Source: Fremontodendron californicum
Lineage: Eukaryota > Streptophyta > Magnoliopsida > Malvales > Malvaceae
Reading direction: 5' to 3'
DNA: 64,000 nt
Assembly: GCA_030761205.1 (NCBI GenBank)
Contig: JAULJL010000027.1
Location: 8,871,001-8,935,000, forward strand
Position 1 is the stretch's first letter. Every line of letters starts with the position of its first letter. The notes under the pieces were generated by a model. The model ran no database searches, was not told where the DNA came from, and was given only the letters and a program-made list of their open reading frames with translations. Position numbers and translations under genes: made by a program. This document shows, one piece after another, positions 10,973 through 22,402 of the stretch.

Positions 10973-13900
10973 TCTATACTATACTATATATAAAAGTACA
11001 AACTCCAAAAACTCAAATAGTGAATGACATATATATCCTTGACAATTTATATTATTAATTACTATGTCCTTAACTAATTAATTAATGCTTTTCTTATTAA
11101 AATTAAATTATTGAGTCTTTATTAATCTTGAAGTCCTTATTAATGTAAATTCTTTTTAATTTATATATATTTTTATTAATACTAATTAATATTTAATCTA
11201 ATTTTTTATGAATGATTTTTATTAAATTAAAATATTGGCTAATCTTTACTTATTATTTTCTTATTAATGTTGAAGTCCTTATTAATGCAAACTTTTCTTA
11301 ATTTGATATAATTTTTAAATTAATTTTTTATTAATAAATTTTTTTATTAAATTAAAATATTAGCTATTTATTATTTTCTTATTAACTTTAAAATCCTTAT
11401 TAATCTAAATTTTATTAACTCATCCGACTTATATGTTTGCACACATCTACATAAAAGTTTCAATTTGGTTTTCATGAGCTGTTTTTTGGTAGGTTAATCA
11501 TGATAGCGGCATCATAATCTGTACTGCAACTCTACCCATTAAATTTCCTATCACCTTTCTGGCCATGTATTAGAAAGAAAAACTAAAATCTCAACTATTT
11601 CATAGTTCTATAATTTATCATTCAGATCAACAACTTTTACAAGGCGAATCTTGAGAATCTAGACTAGATGGTTGAGAAATATCTAGGAAATTAAGAATTT
11701 TCAGCCAAAAATATAAGAACCCTTCATGATTTAATTTAGTAGGCTTTTTTCTCTATCCAAAAGAACACTCACTCATGAGTATAATGCTTCAAGACTGACT
11801 CTTTTGAAACTTATATTTCTATGCTAACACCACACATTTTTAGAAGAACTCAAAATAAGATACAACACAAAGTAACGTATTTAAAATGTGACTTCCAAAC
11901 CTAGATTATTAATAAATTTTTAATTTTGATATAATTTTTATTATTATTAACTAATTTTTCATAAATAATTTTTTTATTAAATTAACATATTAGTTAATCT
12001 TTATTTACTATTTTCTTATTAACTTTGAAGTCCTTATTAATCTAAATTTTCCTTAATTGATATATTTTTTTATTAATATTAACTATTTTAATCTAAGTTT
12101 TTATTAATGATTTTCTTATTAAATTAATATATTGACAAGCCGTTATTTATATTTTTATTAATATTGAAATGTTTATTAAAATAATTTTTTTAATTGATAA
12201 TTTTTTATTAAATCAAGTAATAAATAATTTTTTATTCCTAAAAAAAATATTACTAAAATAATGCTAATACAATTGAGATTGTAATTGTAATTTACTAATT
12301 TTGTGTTGTTGAAGGAAAAAAAAAAAAAACAAAACAAATGTAAGAAAGAAAGCAACCTTCGATTTTGGAATAGTTGAAGAGTTATAGTATCATGGTCTTT
12401 TCACAGTACATAAGGTTATGTTGTGGTCAAATCAAATCTACAAACAAAATTTTTCATTTTATTAAACGATTGTTATTAATAAATTTTAAATTTAACTATA
12501 TCACAAACATTAAAATTTTTATCCTATTATTAAATTATGAAAGAATTTGAATAAATAATTGTTATGTCCAACTAAAAATGTATGGTGACTGTAAATATAT
12601 ATATATATATATATATAAATCTTAATTAATTGATGATATATTCATGAAATAATAACTTGCATAAACAATTAGCTATGAAAATTAAGATGTGAACCAGTTG
12701 TGTGTATTTTTATTTTAGGCTTATTTATTCTTTTATTAAATTCATATTATATTTTAATATCTATAATTTATATTACAGATGATTAGAAGTGACATGTAAA
12801 AATTTTTAATTTTCATAAAATCAATCAAATTATAAAATTTTACAAAGAGAGTCAATATGTTAAATACAATTTTTTTTTATATATAATTTTGATATATTAC
12901 TATTACAATTACTAATAAATAAAAAATTGAAATTTTTTTGGTTAAATGACAATAAATAAGTATAAAATTCTACAAAAAGAGCCAAAATAGCTTAATAATT
13001 TTTTTTTTATTTTCAGTCGATTATTGATATAATCACTAATCAATAGTACTTTTTTAATTGAAATTTCTTTAATTAAATGATAATAGTATTAAAACATTTT
13101 TACTATTCGAAACAAATACTTTGAATTCAAATTGAAAAATATCTCATACTTTGAATTCAATCATATTTTATATAGGTAATACCTTTAAATCAAAATATGA
13201 TAAGTATTTTATAATATGATTTATACCTTTTTACCTTTTTATTAATATGAATTAGATGATGAATTATTTTTCTTTTCTTTTTCTAGATGATTTATGCTGG
13301 ATGATTTATCATTGTTTGTCAATTAAAAAAATTAATTTATTCTAATTAAAAAGAAACTTTTAAATATTAAAGATACAGTTCATTATCAATTTTTAATTCT
13401 AAAAAGTTTAATACCAATTACTTTCGAGATATAGAAATATTTTTTAGATATAGAAATATTTTTTAGATAATCGTTGAAAAGTAACCTATTTTATTAATTT
13501 TAAAATATTGGATATTTCATTCTTTAATTAACAATAAAATGTATAAAAAAAAATTAGTTGACTTATAATATATATAATGCTAACATACAAAGTTAGAATG
13601 GTAAAACTAATGCAGAAAACTTCAAATTATTCATTATTTGGGTTTCATTCACTTTGATGGCTAAAAATTCGAGAAAAAAAAATCTAATTAGTAGCTCAAA
13701 TTGTTAAGATAAATTCATTAAGGTGGGTTCATAGATTTTATTAGATATGAAAATTCATACTGCATTGTGACTTTTCAAGAATAATTTCTTATTTTAGTGA
13801 TATATGATTTTTTTTCATCCATACATATAGTTAACCTAGGAAGCTAGGGTGTAAATTGATTTTGGATATTTTTATTTTTTTAATTTTCTTTTCATTAAAT

Positions 13901-14878
13901 TTATATTATATCTTGATATATATGACTTATATATGTCACGTATGATTAGAAGTAAAATATGAAAATTATAATTTTCATATAATTAATCAAAATATAAATT
14001 TTTATGAAGAGTGTCAATAAGTTATATGCAATTTCATAAAATTTTAAAAAGAGAAGCAATAAGTTAAAAGCAATTTCTTTAGTTATGGTATATTAGTAAT
14101 ATAATAACTAATCAGTAAGTATCTTTCTTACAATTTTGGATACTTTTAATATAATTTTGACAACCTTTGATATAATTTTTATAACCTTTGATATAGTTGG
14201 TATCTTTGATATGGTTTGGTAACCTTTAATATAGTTTTAGTATCCTTTTGGTATTTTTTGATATAATTTTGGTATACTTCTTCAAATATCATCGTCTTTG
14301 TAACATATAACTATAATTATACATTTATGTTTTGAAATTATATCAAATTAGTATGTTAACTCATAAATTATAATTAAATTATCAAGTTACATGCTTCTAA
14401 ATTAAAAATCTTATTAAAGTTAATATTTTTTTATTAACCATAATTAACTTGTAATATCATGGCTTATAAGCACAACTATCATGTTGCAGTTAACTTTGAT
14501 AATTGGTGATTATACCAAATAATTATGGAGAAAACTAAGTACTTGATCATATATATATAAGAACTTTTACTTGAAATTTTGATCAACTAATTATTAGAGT
14601 ATATAAGAACTTTTAATTCTTGAAAGAATAACATTTTCATATTTTGAAATAAAGATAGAGTTATTTCATTGTGTAGTGGTCATACATTAATTGATTGAAT
14701 TAATTATTTTATTTTTATAAATATTATTAATATTAATTATATACTTTTAATATTTTTATTGTTACATTTTTCAAAAAATAACATGTACATTATTATTAAT
14801 TATATATTTTTATTTTTATTATTTTTATTAATTACATATTATATCACTCACGTGCAATGCACGTGTAGATAAAACTAG
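10973..14878 (+). mobile_element. 3.9-kb non-autonomous Helitron
   Basis: The 5' end reads TCTATACTA after host A (10972), within a short (TATC)n run, so the first TC could also be 10965 or 10969. The 3' end is CTAG (14875-14878) followed by host T. A perfect 8-bp-stem hairpin (CACGTGCA/TGCACGTG, 14849-14865) lies 9 nt before CTAG. This is the canonical Helitron arrangement. The interior is AT-rich with diverged repeats ('gaagtccttattaatg', 11120-11410 and 11920-12190), an (AT)n run near 12595 and no Rep/helicase frame. It separates the two halves of the LINE remnant. Confidence 0.75.
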
Positions 14879-15541
14879 TGGAATAAAAAAGTGTGATAAA
14901 AGTCCATTATAATAAGCTGTGTAGTCTATTGAATACATATTATTGTTGTTGTGAAATTGGAGTAGGGGGTGAATGAATGGCAGTGTGTTTTGGCTTGAAA
15001 ATTAATAGGGAGATTGTTAAAACTTTTGACCAACGGTTATTTAGAAGTTTATAGCAGTCTCGATGAAATGTAGGAGCATTGGCTTGTAAGGAAGGGATGC
15101 AGCTTGCTGTTGATAGAAAGTTTAATAAAGTGATATTTGAAACTGATTCTTCAAAGGTGTTCAACTGTGTGACAAAATCATCTCATAAGAAAGAAAGGAA
15201 GATTAGACCTGTGCTTCAGGATATTAATCAGTTTCTCAGAGCTATTTCAATGCAAATTTTTTAGCTTAGTTAAGAAGCAAAGTTAACAAGGTTGGGGATT
15301 GGGTGGCTACTTGATATAGGGAGGGGATGGTTCCTAACGGATGGCTAAGGCAGCTACCATTCTCTTGTTCATGTACTGAGCATAAATGGACTTCCTGCAC
15401 CACCATGAACATTGATTTGCATAACTATCACTTGATTGGCTGAGTTTCTTGTTGATCTCATATGCCTATCTGAGTGTGTCTGTTAGGAAATTTTAAGAAT
15501 GTATTGAGATTTAATGAAAGATCTTTGTGGCCAAAAAAAAA
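14879..15541 (+). pseudogene. LINE remnant, RNase H end and poly-A tail
   Basis: The part at 15061-15340 reads as an RNase H domain of a plant LINE: 'GALACKEGMQLAVDRKFNKV', 'IFETDSSKVFNCV', 'IRPVLQDI', then in another frame 'NKVGDWVATAYREGMVP', with stops and a frameshift. A 3' untranslated stretch follows and ends in a short A run ('ggccaaaaaaaaa', about 15530-15541), typical of a LINE 3' end. It continues 10195-10459. Confidence 0.75.
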
Positions 15542-17373
15542 TGTTGATTCTGTTGTTGAGAAATACTAAAACACTTTGTATTTTCTTAATAAATAAATTT
15601 GAACTAGTAGCTTTAAAATTTTCAATTAGTATCTATAATACTCGAACTTTTATTTTTGTAAAGTATTTGTATCTCATATCTATGATTGATACATATTCGA
15701 ATATGGATATAAATATGATATTCCAAATATATAGATAAAACTTAATAAAAATGAGTATATCCGTGTCAGACACATACTTGTATTCAATACTCACTTCCAA
15801 ATTCAGATAACTAAAATTAGTATAATTAATTAACAACTTTTTATTCCAACTATCTCTAACTGTGTCAAAGTGGTAGAGTATGCAATTTAATTTGGAAGTG
15901 CTGCTTAAATATCGTTAGCATGTATGACACTAAAATATTCCTTTTCTTTTAACCCTTTTAGTATATCATATCATAACCTGCTAAAACTTCATTCTGCTAC
16001 TGTTGTAGATCAAACATTTGATGATTTAGAAGCTATTTGCAAATATTGAAGCACTGGACCGGGTTACAATAAAGTATCCAAACTAGTTTCGTGTTTTTTT
16101 ATATTAACTATGTAAACATAAATGACACAAAATCTTAAATATGAATATGATACATGTATTAAATATGTCGTGTTGATTTTGTTAATTATATTTAAACATG
16201 TCGTGTTATTTATTATATAATTTTCATATTTATGAAACCTATCGTATTTTCGTATCATGTCCAAAATTGACCGTTCATGCGTCATCTGCAATAAGGAATT
16301 TGGATTGTCAAAGAAAAAAAAATGTTTCGTTTACAGTCATATTTTGATGTATTATATCTGGAATATTTGGTTGTAATTATCTGTTTTGTGGAACAGATGT
16401 GTCCAGAGTTAACTGGAGAATGAGACTTGCAATTTTATGTTTGTTTATGAATTTAAAGGGCCTACTGTTAAAATTGAAACCCAGGAGAAGAAAAAACAAA
16501 CAGGATTAATTGTGAAACTTGAGAGTGTTAATTATAGCTGCTTTGATTAAATATCCTCTCCTCCACGACTGGGAGGGCTTCTTGATTATTCTTGGGAGTT
16601 CATTAGAGGCTCCTGAGCTTTCAACGCTCAACTGTTCCTTTCACTAAATGACTTTAGCCCACAAGCTTGCCAAGTCTTATCTCGGTTGGCCCTTTGCCTT
16701 TGCATTTTTTTTTCCAACCTGTTGCCTTTTTGGTAGTTTTGTTGTTTTACTTTTAACGAATAAAAAATGAAAGGGTTCAATAAACTAAGCAGTGATTACT
16801 GATTCAATGAATTTTGCAAGATTCCTTGAAAATTATTCTACATGCAACTTTTTTTTTCGAACTTGGATGCTATGTTATTTGAATTTTCATGTTTTTAAAA
16901 ATCCATATCTAACATTTAATATATATTTGGACATATTTATAAGATATAATCTTTTATTTATATGAAAATTTTAAAAAATATTAACTATATCTAAATCAAA
17001 TATATAGGCGCATCTAATATTAACTCTCAAATTCGGGTAACATATTTTTAATGAATGTGAAGCCTATCTTTGCAAACCCTTTTAAAAGAACCATTTCCCC
17101 TGATAGTATTATTACAAAACTTGAATGCTCACACCATTAGTCATCCCTTTGTTGATTAACACTACAATACATCAAACTTAAAGACTTATAATTGTTAAAT
17201 TGTCCAGGAATCCAGCAACGCGTTATTCCTGCTTCAGCAGGCTCTAATTGAAATCTAAATGTCAAGCAAGTTGCTTCAATAAGTCTTTCCAGTATGAAGA
17301 TAATGCCTTGAACTATTTTGCAATCTCACTTCATAAATTAAAGCCTTTATCTTCATTACAAGTGAACAAATTA
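15542..17373. other. Intergenic, no gene recognised
   Basis: AT-rich DNA with scattered degenerate words shared with the 'gacacg' family (15640-15790, 16080-16290). The segment about 16480-16740 is less AT-rich and looks non-repetitive but has no sustained frame. Confidence 0.4.
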
Positions 17374-17571
17374 CTCTTTTCGTCTCATTTTCTTTGCTCA
17401 TTTTTTTAGAATGTCCCAAAATAAAATAATTTTCATTTTTTAAATTTTAATTTTTTTATTATAAAAAGTATAATACATTAATATTATAAAATATTAAATA
17501 TTAAATATACAAAAATAAAAATTAATATACGTTAAAGTCAAAGAAAGATAAAAAAAAATGAGACAAAAAAG
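17374..17571. mobile_element. Stowaway-like MITE
   Basis: A 198-bp element flanked by TA (17372-17373 and 17572-17573). The terminal inverted repeats 'ctcttttcgtctcatttt' and the complement of 'aaaatgagacaaaaaag' match the CTCCCTCCGTCYCATTTT style of Stowaway (Tc1/mariner) MITEs, and the interior is AT-rich without a gene. Confidence 0.7.
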
Positions 17572-18120
17572 TATTCTGTTGAGACTATATAATAAATTAA
17601 ACATCATTGCGAGTAATTGCTATATATACATATCCATTAAGATACATATAAATCATAAATGCGTAGATTTTAAGCTCTTCTATGCATCTCATACCACTTG
17701 CAAACCATGGCTCCTGACCCATAATTTTGCTTTCACGGGCAAAACGAGGTGCCAAGAAATTAAGGAGTACACCATTTTTTTTTTTTTTAAATTCAAGGTG
17801 TTCTCCCACCCATTTTTATAAAAAAATCTCATAATTAAAATTAAATAATCATTCAAAATTTTATAATTTTATTATAATCAATTGAACTCAAACATTTATT
17901 TGATCCAATTAAGTTCTCAAGATATTTATTTTCTCTTGATTGAACTTTTGATTAAACAAAAATTGATGACGATTATTAATCAATTTTGCTCTCATAAAAA
18001 TTCAATTGGATAAAAATATATATTTGAAAATTTAATTGATTGTAATAAAATGATAAAAACTTAAATAATTATTTAATTTTAACTTATTTTTTTATATATA
18101 TTTAAGCTTATATGTTCCAG
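17572..18120. other. Intergenic, no gene recognised
   Basis: AT-rich DNA ending in a polypyrimidine-like acceptor tract (…ttccag, to 18120). The short frames seen here overlap on both strands and show no family features. Confidence 0.35.
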
Positions 18121-18233
18121 GCTTTCTCAGGGGAGTGGGCATTCAGATTAATGAGTGCCCCTTTCATAGGCGGTGCAGTGGGCCTTCTAAGTGAAGTAAT
18201 GCACGACAATGACATTGTCAAGTTGTTGATGGC
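18121..18233 (+). other. Possible orphan exon
   Basis: A 113-bp segment lies between a good splice acceptor ('atgttccag', to 18120) and a strong donor ('GTAAGT' from 18234). Only one frame is open across it, reading 'AFSGEWAFRLMSAPFIGGAV' and then 'GLLSEVMHDNDIVKLLMA'. Its base composition is far richer than the flanks. I do not recognise the protein; the hydrophobic 'MSAPFIGGAVGLL' could be a membrane segment. No neighbouring exon was found, so it may be a gene fragment carried by a transposon. Confidence 0.4.
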
Positions 18234-18634
18234 GTAAGTCCCAGATTTTCCAAAATTTTAGTTTGCCCAATTGCCACTCTTATCGTCCCAATGACTCAAT
18301 TGATTTTCACTTTCCTCAATTAACTTATACATTGCCCTTTATAATGGCCGACATCTATTCTTGTCAACGCCTTTTCACTTTTTCTTCAGCTTTCTCTTTC
18401 CTTTCTAACCTTAATTTAAAACTGTGCTATTTAAGGGAAAATGACAGGCATCTTCATCACCTTATCCTATTATCCTTGACTAATTGGTACAGACCATCAA
18501 AACTTGCATTTACAATGAACCTGGCACTCCGGAAAAGGGGAAAAAAGCCCCCTAGTGTTTCAAATGTACATTACAGTCAAAGGCCCTGCTGGAAAAAAAA
18601 AAAAAAAAAAAAACCCATTGAATACAGTGATTAA
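18234..18634. other. Intergenic, no gene recognised
   Basis: Sequence after the possible exon. It has one open frame of about 120 codons without recognisable domains and ends in a 19-A run near 18593-18612. Not supported as a gene. Confidence 0.3.
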
Positions 18635-19045
18635 AAAATTAAAATGGATCGGAAATCAGATCAGTTGAATCAGAAATCGATAGCCTATCCGATCCGATTC
18701 AGAAGATTATTATAACCGAATTTTCATCAAATCGATAAAAAATCATTTTTCAATGTATTTTTATTTTTTTTTTCAAAATTTTATTTGTAATTAGTAATAT
18801 TTGAACTTTTAAATTCTTAGTATTAAATTAAAGATCATACATACTATTAAGCCAAATTTATTTTTTTGTTAATTATTAACTATATTTAATATTTATTTAA
18901 TATAATTTAGTGTTTAAATATTAAAAAAATATATATTCAAACCAGTTGGATCAAAAATTAGAAGTTTGATCGATTCGACATTCGATCTGTTTTTTTAACA
19001 TTGATTGAATATCGAACTTAACTCAATTGATTCATATAATTATTT
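18635..19045 (-). repeat. Dispersed repeat family C, copy 1
   Basis: It shares words with 34490-34870 and 62790-63190 in the opposite orientation (for example 'attaagccaaatttattttt', 'aactatatttaat'), with 'gatccgattc' or 'accgg' type ends. It looks like a degenerate non-autonomous DNA element; exact ends are not fixed. Confidence 0.45.
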
Positions 19046-19157
19046 TTTAAAAATAACATTTAATAAATTTAAAATTCAAATCTTAACATTTACAATCTCA
19101 TTTTTTATCTTCAAATTACAATTTCATTTGTAAAAAAAATAACCCACCTGAACCCAT

Positions 19158-20219
19158 TTACAACTCTAGATAGCAACCGGACTGAACATGACCCGAGTAT
19201 TCATCTGCTACCTCCATTCTTGTCCACGTGTAATTTCTCAAATTTAACACGTAAGCGGTGTGGGGCTCACCGAAGCTCGGTGAACCAATCACCAACAATT
19301 TGTCTTGCCATGTGGCCATATGAGCTGTATTGGATACTTCAGCTGGCAGCTCAGCTACTGCTTTCCATGTATCAGCTTCGAGTCTTGCCACATCACTTCC
19401 TCGACACATGTATAATATTCCGTCAGCTGCCACGCAAGTTTTAGGACACGTGCCGGTTCTTAAGAGGTTCTCTTGCACTAGGCTCCATTGCCATGTGGCA
19501 ATGTCAAATTGCTCGGCGCTGCTTTCGAATCGGCCTTGCCTATCTGTACAATAGCCGCCGATGACATGGAACTTTCCGACGTGGAAAATTCCCTTGCATT
19601 CGTCACGCTCTCTTTCCATGTCAGGCAATGAAACCCACGTGTTAGTGGCCACATCATACGCCATTGCTGATCTCAAGGCATTTTTCTCACCATCATGTCC
19701 ACCGGCAACGTACACCATCCGATCCAAATCCGACGCGCATCCAAAGAAGATCCTCCTTACACCTGGCATGTCAGCCCCACGCCGCCACGTGGCCGATAAA
19801 AAATTGTAAACATAGACATCATTTCGGACAAGAAAAGTGTCTGGATCCAACCCACCCATCACCACAAGGTTTAACCCGACTCCAACAACTTGACAAAACA
19901 TCGGCAACCCACCGGACAGACCCGGAACCGGTGGCAGCTCACACCAGTCACCGGTATCGGGCTCGCAAAGCACGATCCGATAAACTGGCATGGCCTGGCA
20001 TTTCAGACCCGAATTTCTATTCGGGTTGACTCGAGTTTGAGTCATCACCATCACATGTTTACTACACCCAGCAGCTTTTCGATGACGAAAAAACTGTGGC
20101 AAATGAATTTCAACCTTCCAATCTTTGCAGGTTGATGCAATATTGGAGAACTTATTGTATGGGACACGAACTAAACATTCACGGGCAACATCATTAGGAA
20201 GACCAGGTATCAGCTCCAT
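19158..20219 (-). CDS. F-box/kelch-repeat protein, KMD/KFB type
   Basis: It encodes a single-exon F-box/kelch protein of the plant KMD (KISS ME DEADLY)/KFB group. Members are substrate receptors of SCF ubiquitin ligases; Arabidopsis relatives target type-B response regulators and phenylalanine ammonia-lyase. The F-box fills about residues 2-45 ('MELIPGLPNDVARECLVRVP'). Kelch repeats follow, with the family-defining 'TWRRGADMPGVRR', 'VYVAGGHDGEKNALRSAMAY' and 'DMERERDECKG' blocks, and the protein ends 'SGHVQSGCYLEL' as the family does. An in-frame ATG four codons upstream (20231) would add MSQI; the family start MELIP is preferred. The paralogue at 35693-36766 is clearly more than half identical by eye. 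Target specificity cannot be read from sequence. Confidence 0.93.
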   Translation of the reverse strand: MELIPGLPNDVARECLVRVPYNKFSNIASTCKDWKVEIHLPQFFRHRKAAGCSKHVMVMTQTRVNPNRNSGLKCQAMPVYRIVLCEPDTGDWCELPPVPGLSGGLPMFCQVVGVGLNLVVMGGLDPDTFLVRNDVYVYNFLSATWRRGADMPGVRRIFFGCASDLDRMVYVAGGHDGEKNALRSAMAYDVATNTWVSLPDMERERDECKGIFHVGKFHVIGGYCTDRQGRFESSAEQFDIATWQWSLVQENLLRTGTCPKTCVAADGILYMCRGSDVARLEADTWKAVAELPAEVSNTAHMATWQDKLLVIGSPSFGEPHTAYVLNLRNYTWTRMEVADEYSGHVQSGCYLEL

Positions 20220-20346
20220 GATCTGAGACATGTAAATTTTTGTTGGGAAAAAGAAAGGGTGGTTTTTGTAAAGGAAAGGGAGGATATATATGAATATATT
20301 AGCAAATTACAAGTGAAGTTATGGGGAGAGAGAAAAGTTTGAGAGG

Positions 20347-20355
20347 TTTTTATAG
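20347..20355 (-). promoter_or_regulatory. TATA box of the first F-box/kelch gene
   Basis: CTATAAAAA on the minus strand, about 130 bp upstream of the ATG at 20219, in a purine-rich leader. A comparable TATA box lies upstream of the paralogue. Confidence 0.6.
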
Positions 20356-20616
20356 TGAAGTGGAAGAGTGCAAGTTGAAGAAGAGAAGAGAAGAAGACAG
20401 GCAATGAAGAAATTTGATGGTAAAGGTCAAATAGACAATGGGAGACCATTGGACCATCGGCCGTTGTTGTCTTAAATATTAGTATTTAAAAAAAAAGTAT
20501 ATTATATATGGCTTCAACGGATTCTCTTGTTGCTGGTATTGATTTATTAACTAGCTATATAGCTTTCAAATTTCAATGGATTCTCCAGGCTTTTAACCAG
20601 CACCTAGCAAACATTT

Positions 20617-22084
20617 TTTTAAGGGAAAAGTAGACTAACCCCCGAGGTTCCATACAAAATATATTTATCTCCTGTAATTTGAAAATCATCTACTTATTCC
20701 ATGAGATTTAATAAAAAGCACATTAACCTCTTTGAGATTTATTTATTAAGTAAATTTTAAATAAAAAAAATAATTATACTTTTGTTAATTATTAATCATA
20801 TATTTTTTTATTTATTTTATTATTTTACTCATTTTTAATTAGAAATAATGAAATTTTAATTAATTTTAAAATTATCTTTAATTATTATAAAATTAAGTTC
20901 TAATTAAATTATACTCTAATTCAAGTAAATGTTAAATATTTTAAACTTATCTTTAGTTGAATTATATATTAACTTTGAGATTATTTCATTAAATTATTTT
21001 TATTTAAAATAAATTAATTATATTATTTAAAAAAGTTTTAATGATAAAGAAATTGATTAAAATAAAAAATAAAAAGATATAAATAAAGGAGAAGAAAAAA
21101 AATTAAAACATAACTATATTATCATCCATGAGATTTTATTGAAAATAAACTTACCTCTATTAGTTTAAAAACCACATTTTATTTCTCTAAAAAATAATTA
21201 ATGTTAGAATTTCATTAATCAAACTAATATTTATTCAAATTTTACTTTTAATATTAAAAATACCCTCATTTTATTTATTTTTCCTTATTTTTTGTATATT
21301 TTTTTGTTTTAATTAATTTTTATATAACTAAACTTTTTAAAATAATTTTTATTTATTTATTTTAAATAAAAAAATTTACTGAATTCATCTCAAAGTTAAT
21401 ATATAATTGAATTAAAGATAAGTTTAAAATATTTAACTTGTACTTGCATGAAAATTGATTAAAAAAATTATTATTATCCATGAGATTTTATTAAAAATAA
21501 ACTTACATATATTAACTTGAAAAGTATATTTTATCTCTCTAAAAAAAGTAACTAATGTTAGGATTTCATTAATCAAATTTATATTTGTTTAAATATGACT
21601 TTAAATATTAAGAACCTAATTTTATTTATTTTCCTTATTTTCCTCTCTTTTTTTGTTTTAATCAATTTTTTTATCACTAAACTTTTTTAAATGATTTTAT
21701 TAATTTATTTCAAATAAAAAACATAATACATTCATCTCAAAGTTAATATATTGAATTAAAAATAAGTTTAAAATGTTTAATATGTAGTTGCATTAGAATA
21801 TAATTTAATTAAAATTTAATTTAATTGTAATTAAAAATAATTTTAAAACTAATTAAATTTTTATTTTTTTGTAGTTAAAAAATCTTGGATAAAAAAGAAT
21901 GAAAAAATAAATAGAAGAATAAATAATTAATAAAGGGTAAATTTGTTTTTTACTTAAAACTCACTTTGTAAATAAATTTTAGGGGGTTAGTATATTCTTT
22001 ATCAAAACTTACAAACTATAAGGAGGTAAATATATTTTTATGAAACTTCAGGAGGTTAATGTACTTTTTTCTTTTTTAAAAATA
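20617..22084. mobile_element. Non-autonomous TIR element (MULE-like)
   Basis: The left end ('aagggaaaagtagactaacc', 'aaaatatatttatctcct') is mirrored by the complement of the right end ('gaggtaaatatatttttatg', 'ggaggttaatgtactttttt'), giving imperfect long inverted repeats of about 70 bp. The interior holds a direct repeat marked by 'tatccatgagattttatt' (21121 and 21476). No transposase is encoded. It lies between the first F-box gene and the LINE; its target duplication could not be fixed. Confidence 0.6.
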
Positions 22085-22386
22085 TTTTTATTTATTTACT
22101 ATATTTAATCTGGCTCACTTTTGCCACATATATTTACTTTTCTAATTTTTTATAAATTATAGAAGTATATTTAATTAAAACAAAAAGTATTTGATAGAGA
22201 TGTGAAATTAATCATGCACATTTATTATAAATTTTTTTTATCTCATCCAATACTAATAAAATTTAAAATCTTCACAGGCGGATTGTAATGTATCAAATTA
22301 AAATTAAAAGAAGTTAATAAATTCATATAAAAAATAATGAGAGTATTGTGATAAACTCACATGATAATATTCTAACACTTCTTGTG
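22085..22386. other. Intergenic, no gene recognised
   Basis: AT-rich spacer between the TIR element and the LINE target duplication; nothing distinctive is seen. Confidence 0.4.
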
Positions 22387-22402
22387 AAATTAAAATTTTT
22401 AA

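Noticed and set aside
19220..20135. Plus-strand frames across the first F-box gene
   Set aside because: Antisense shadows of a well-supported coding sequence.
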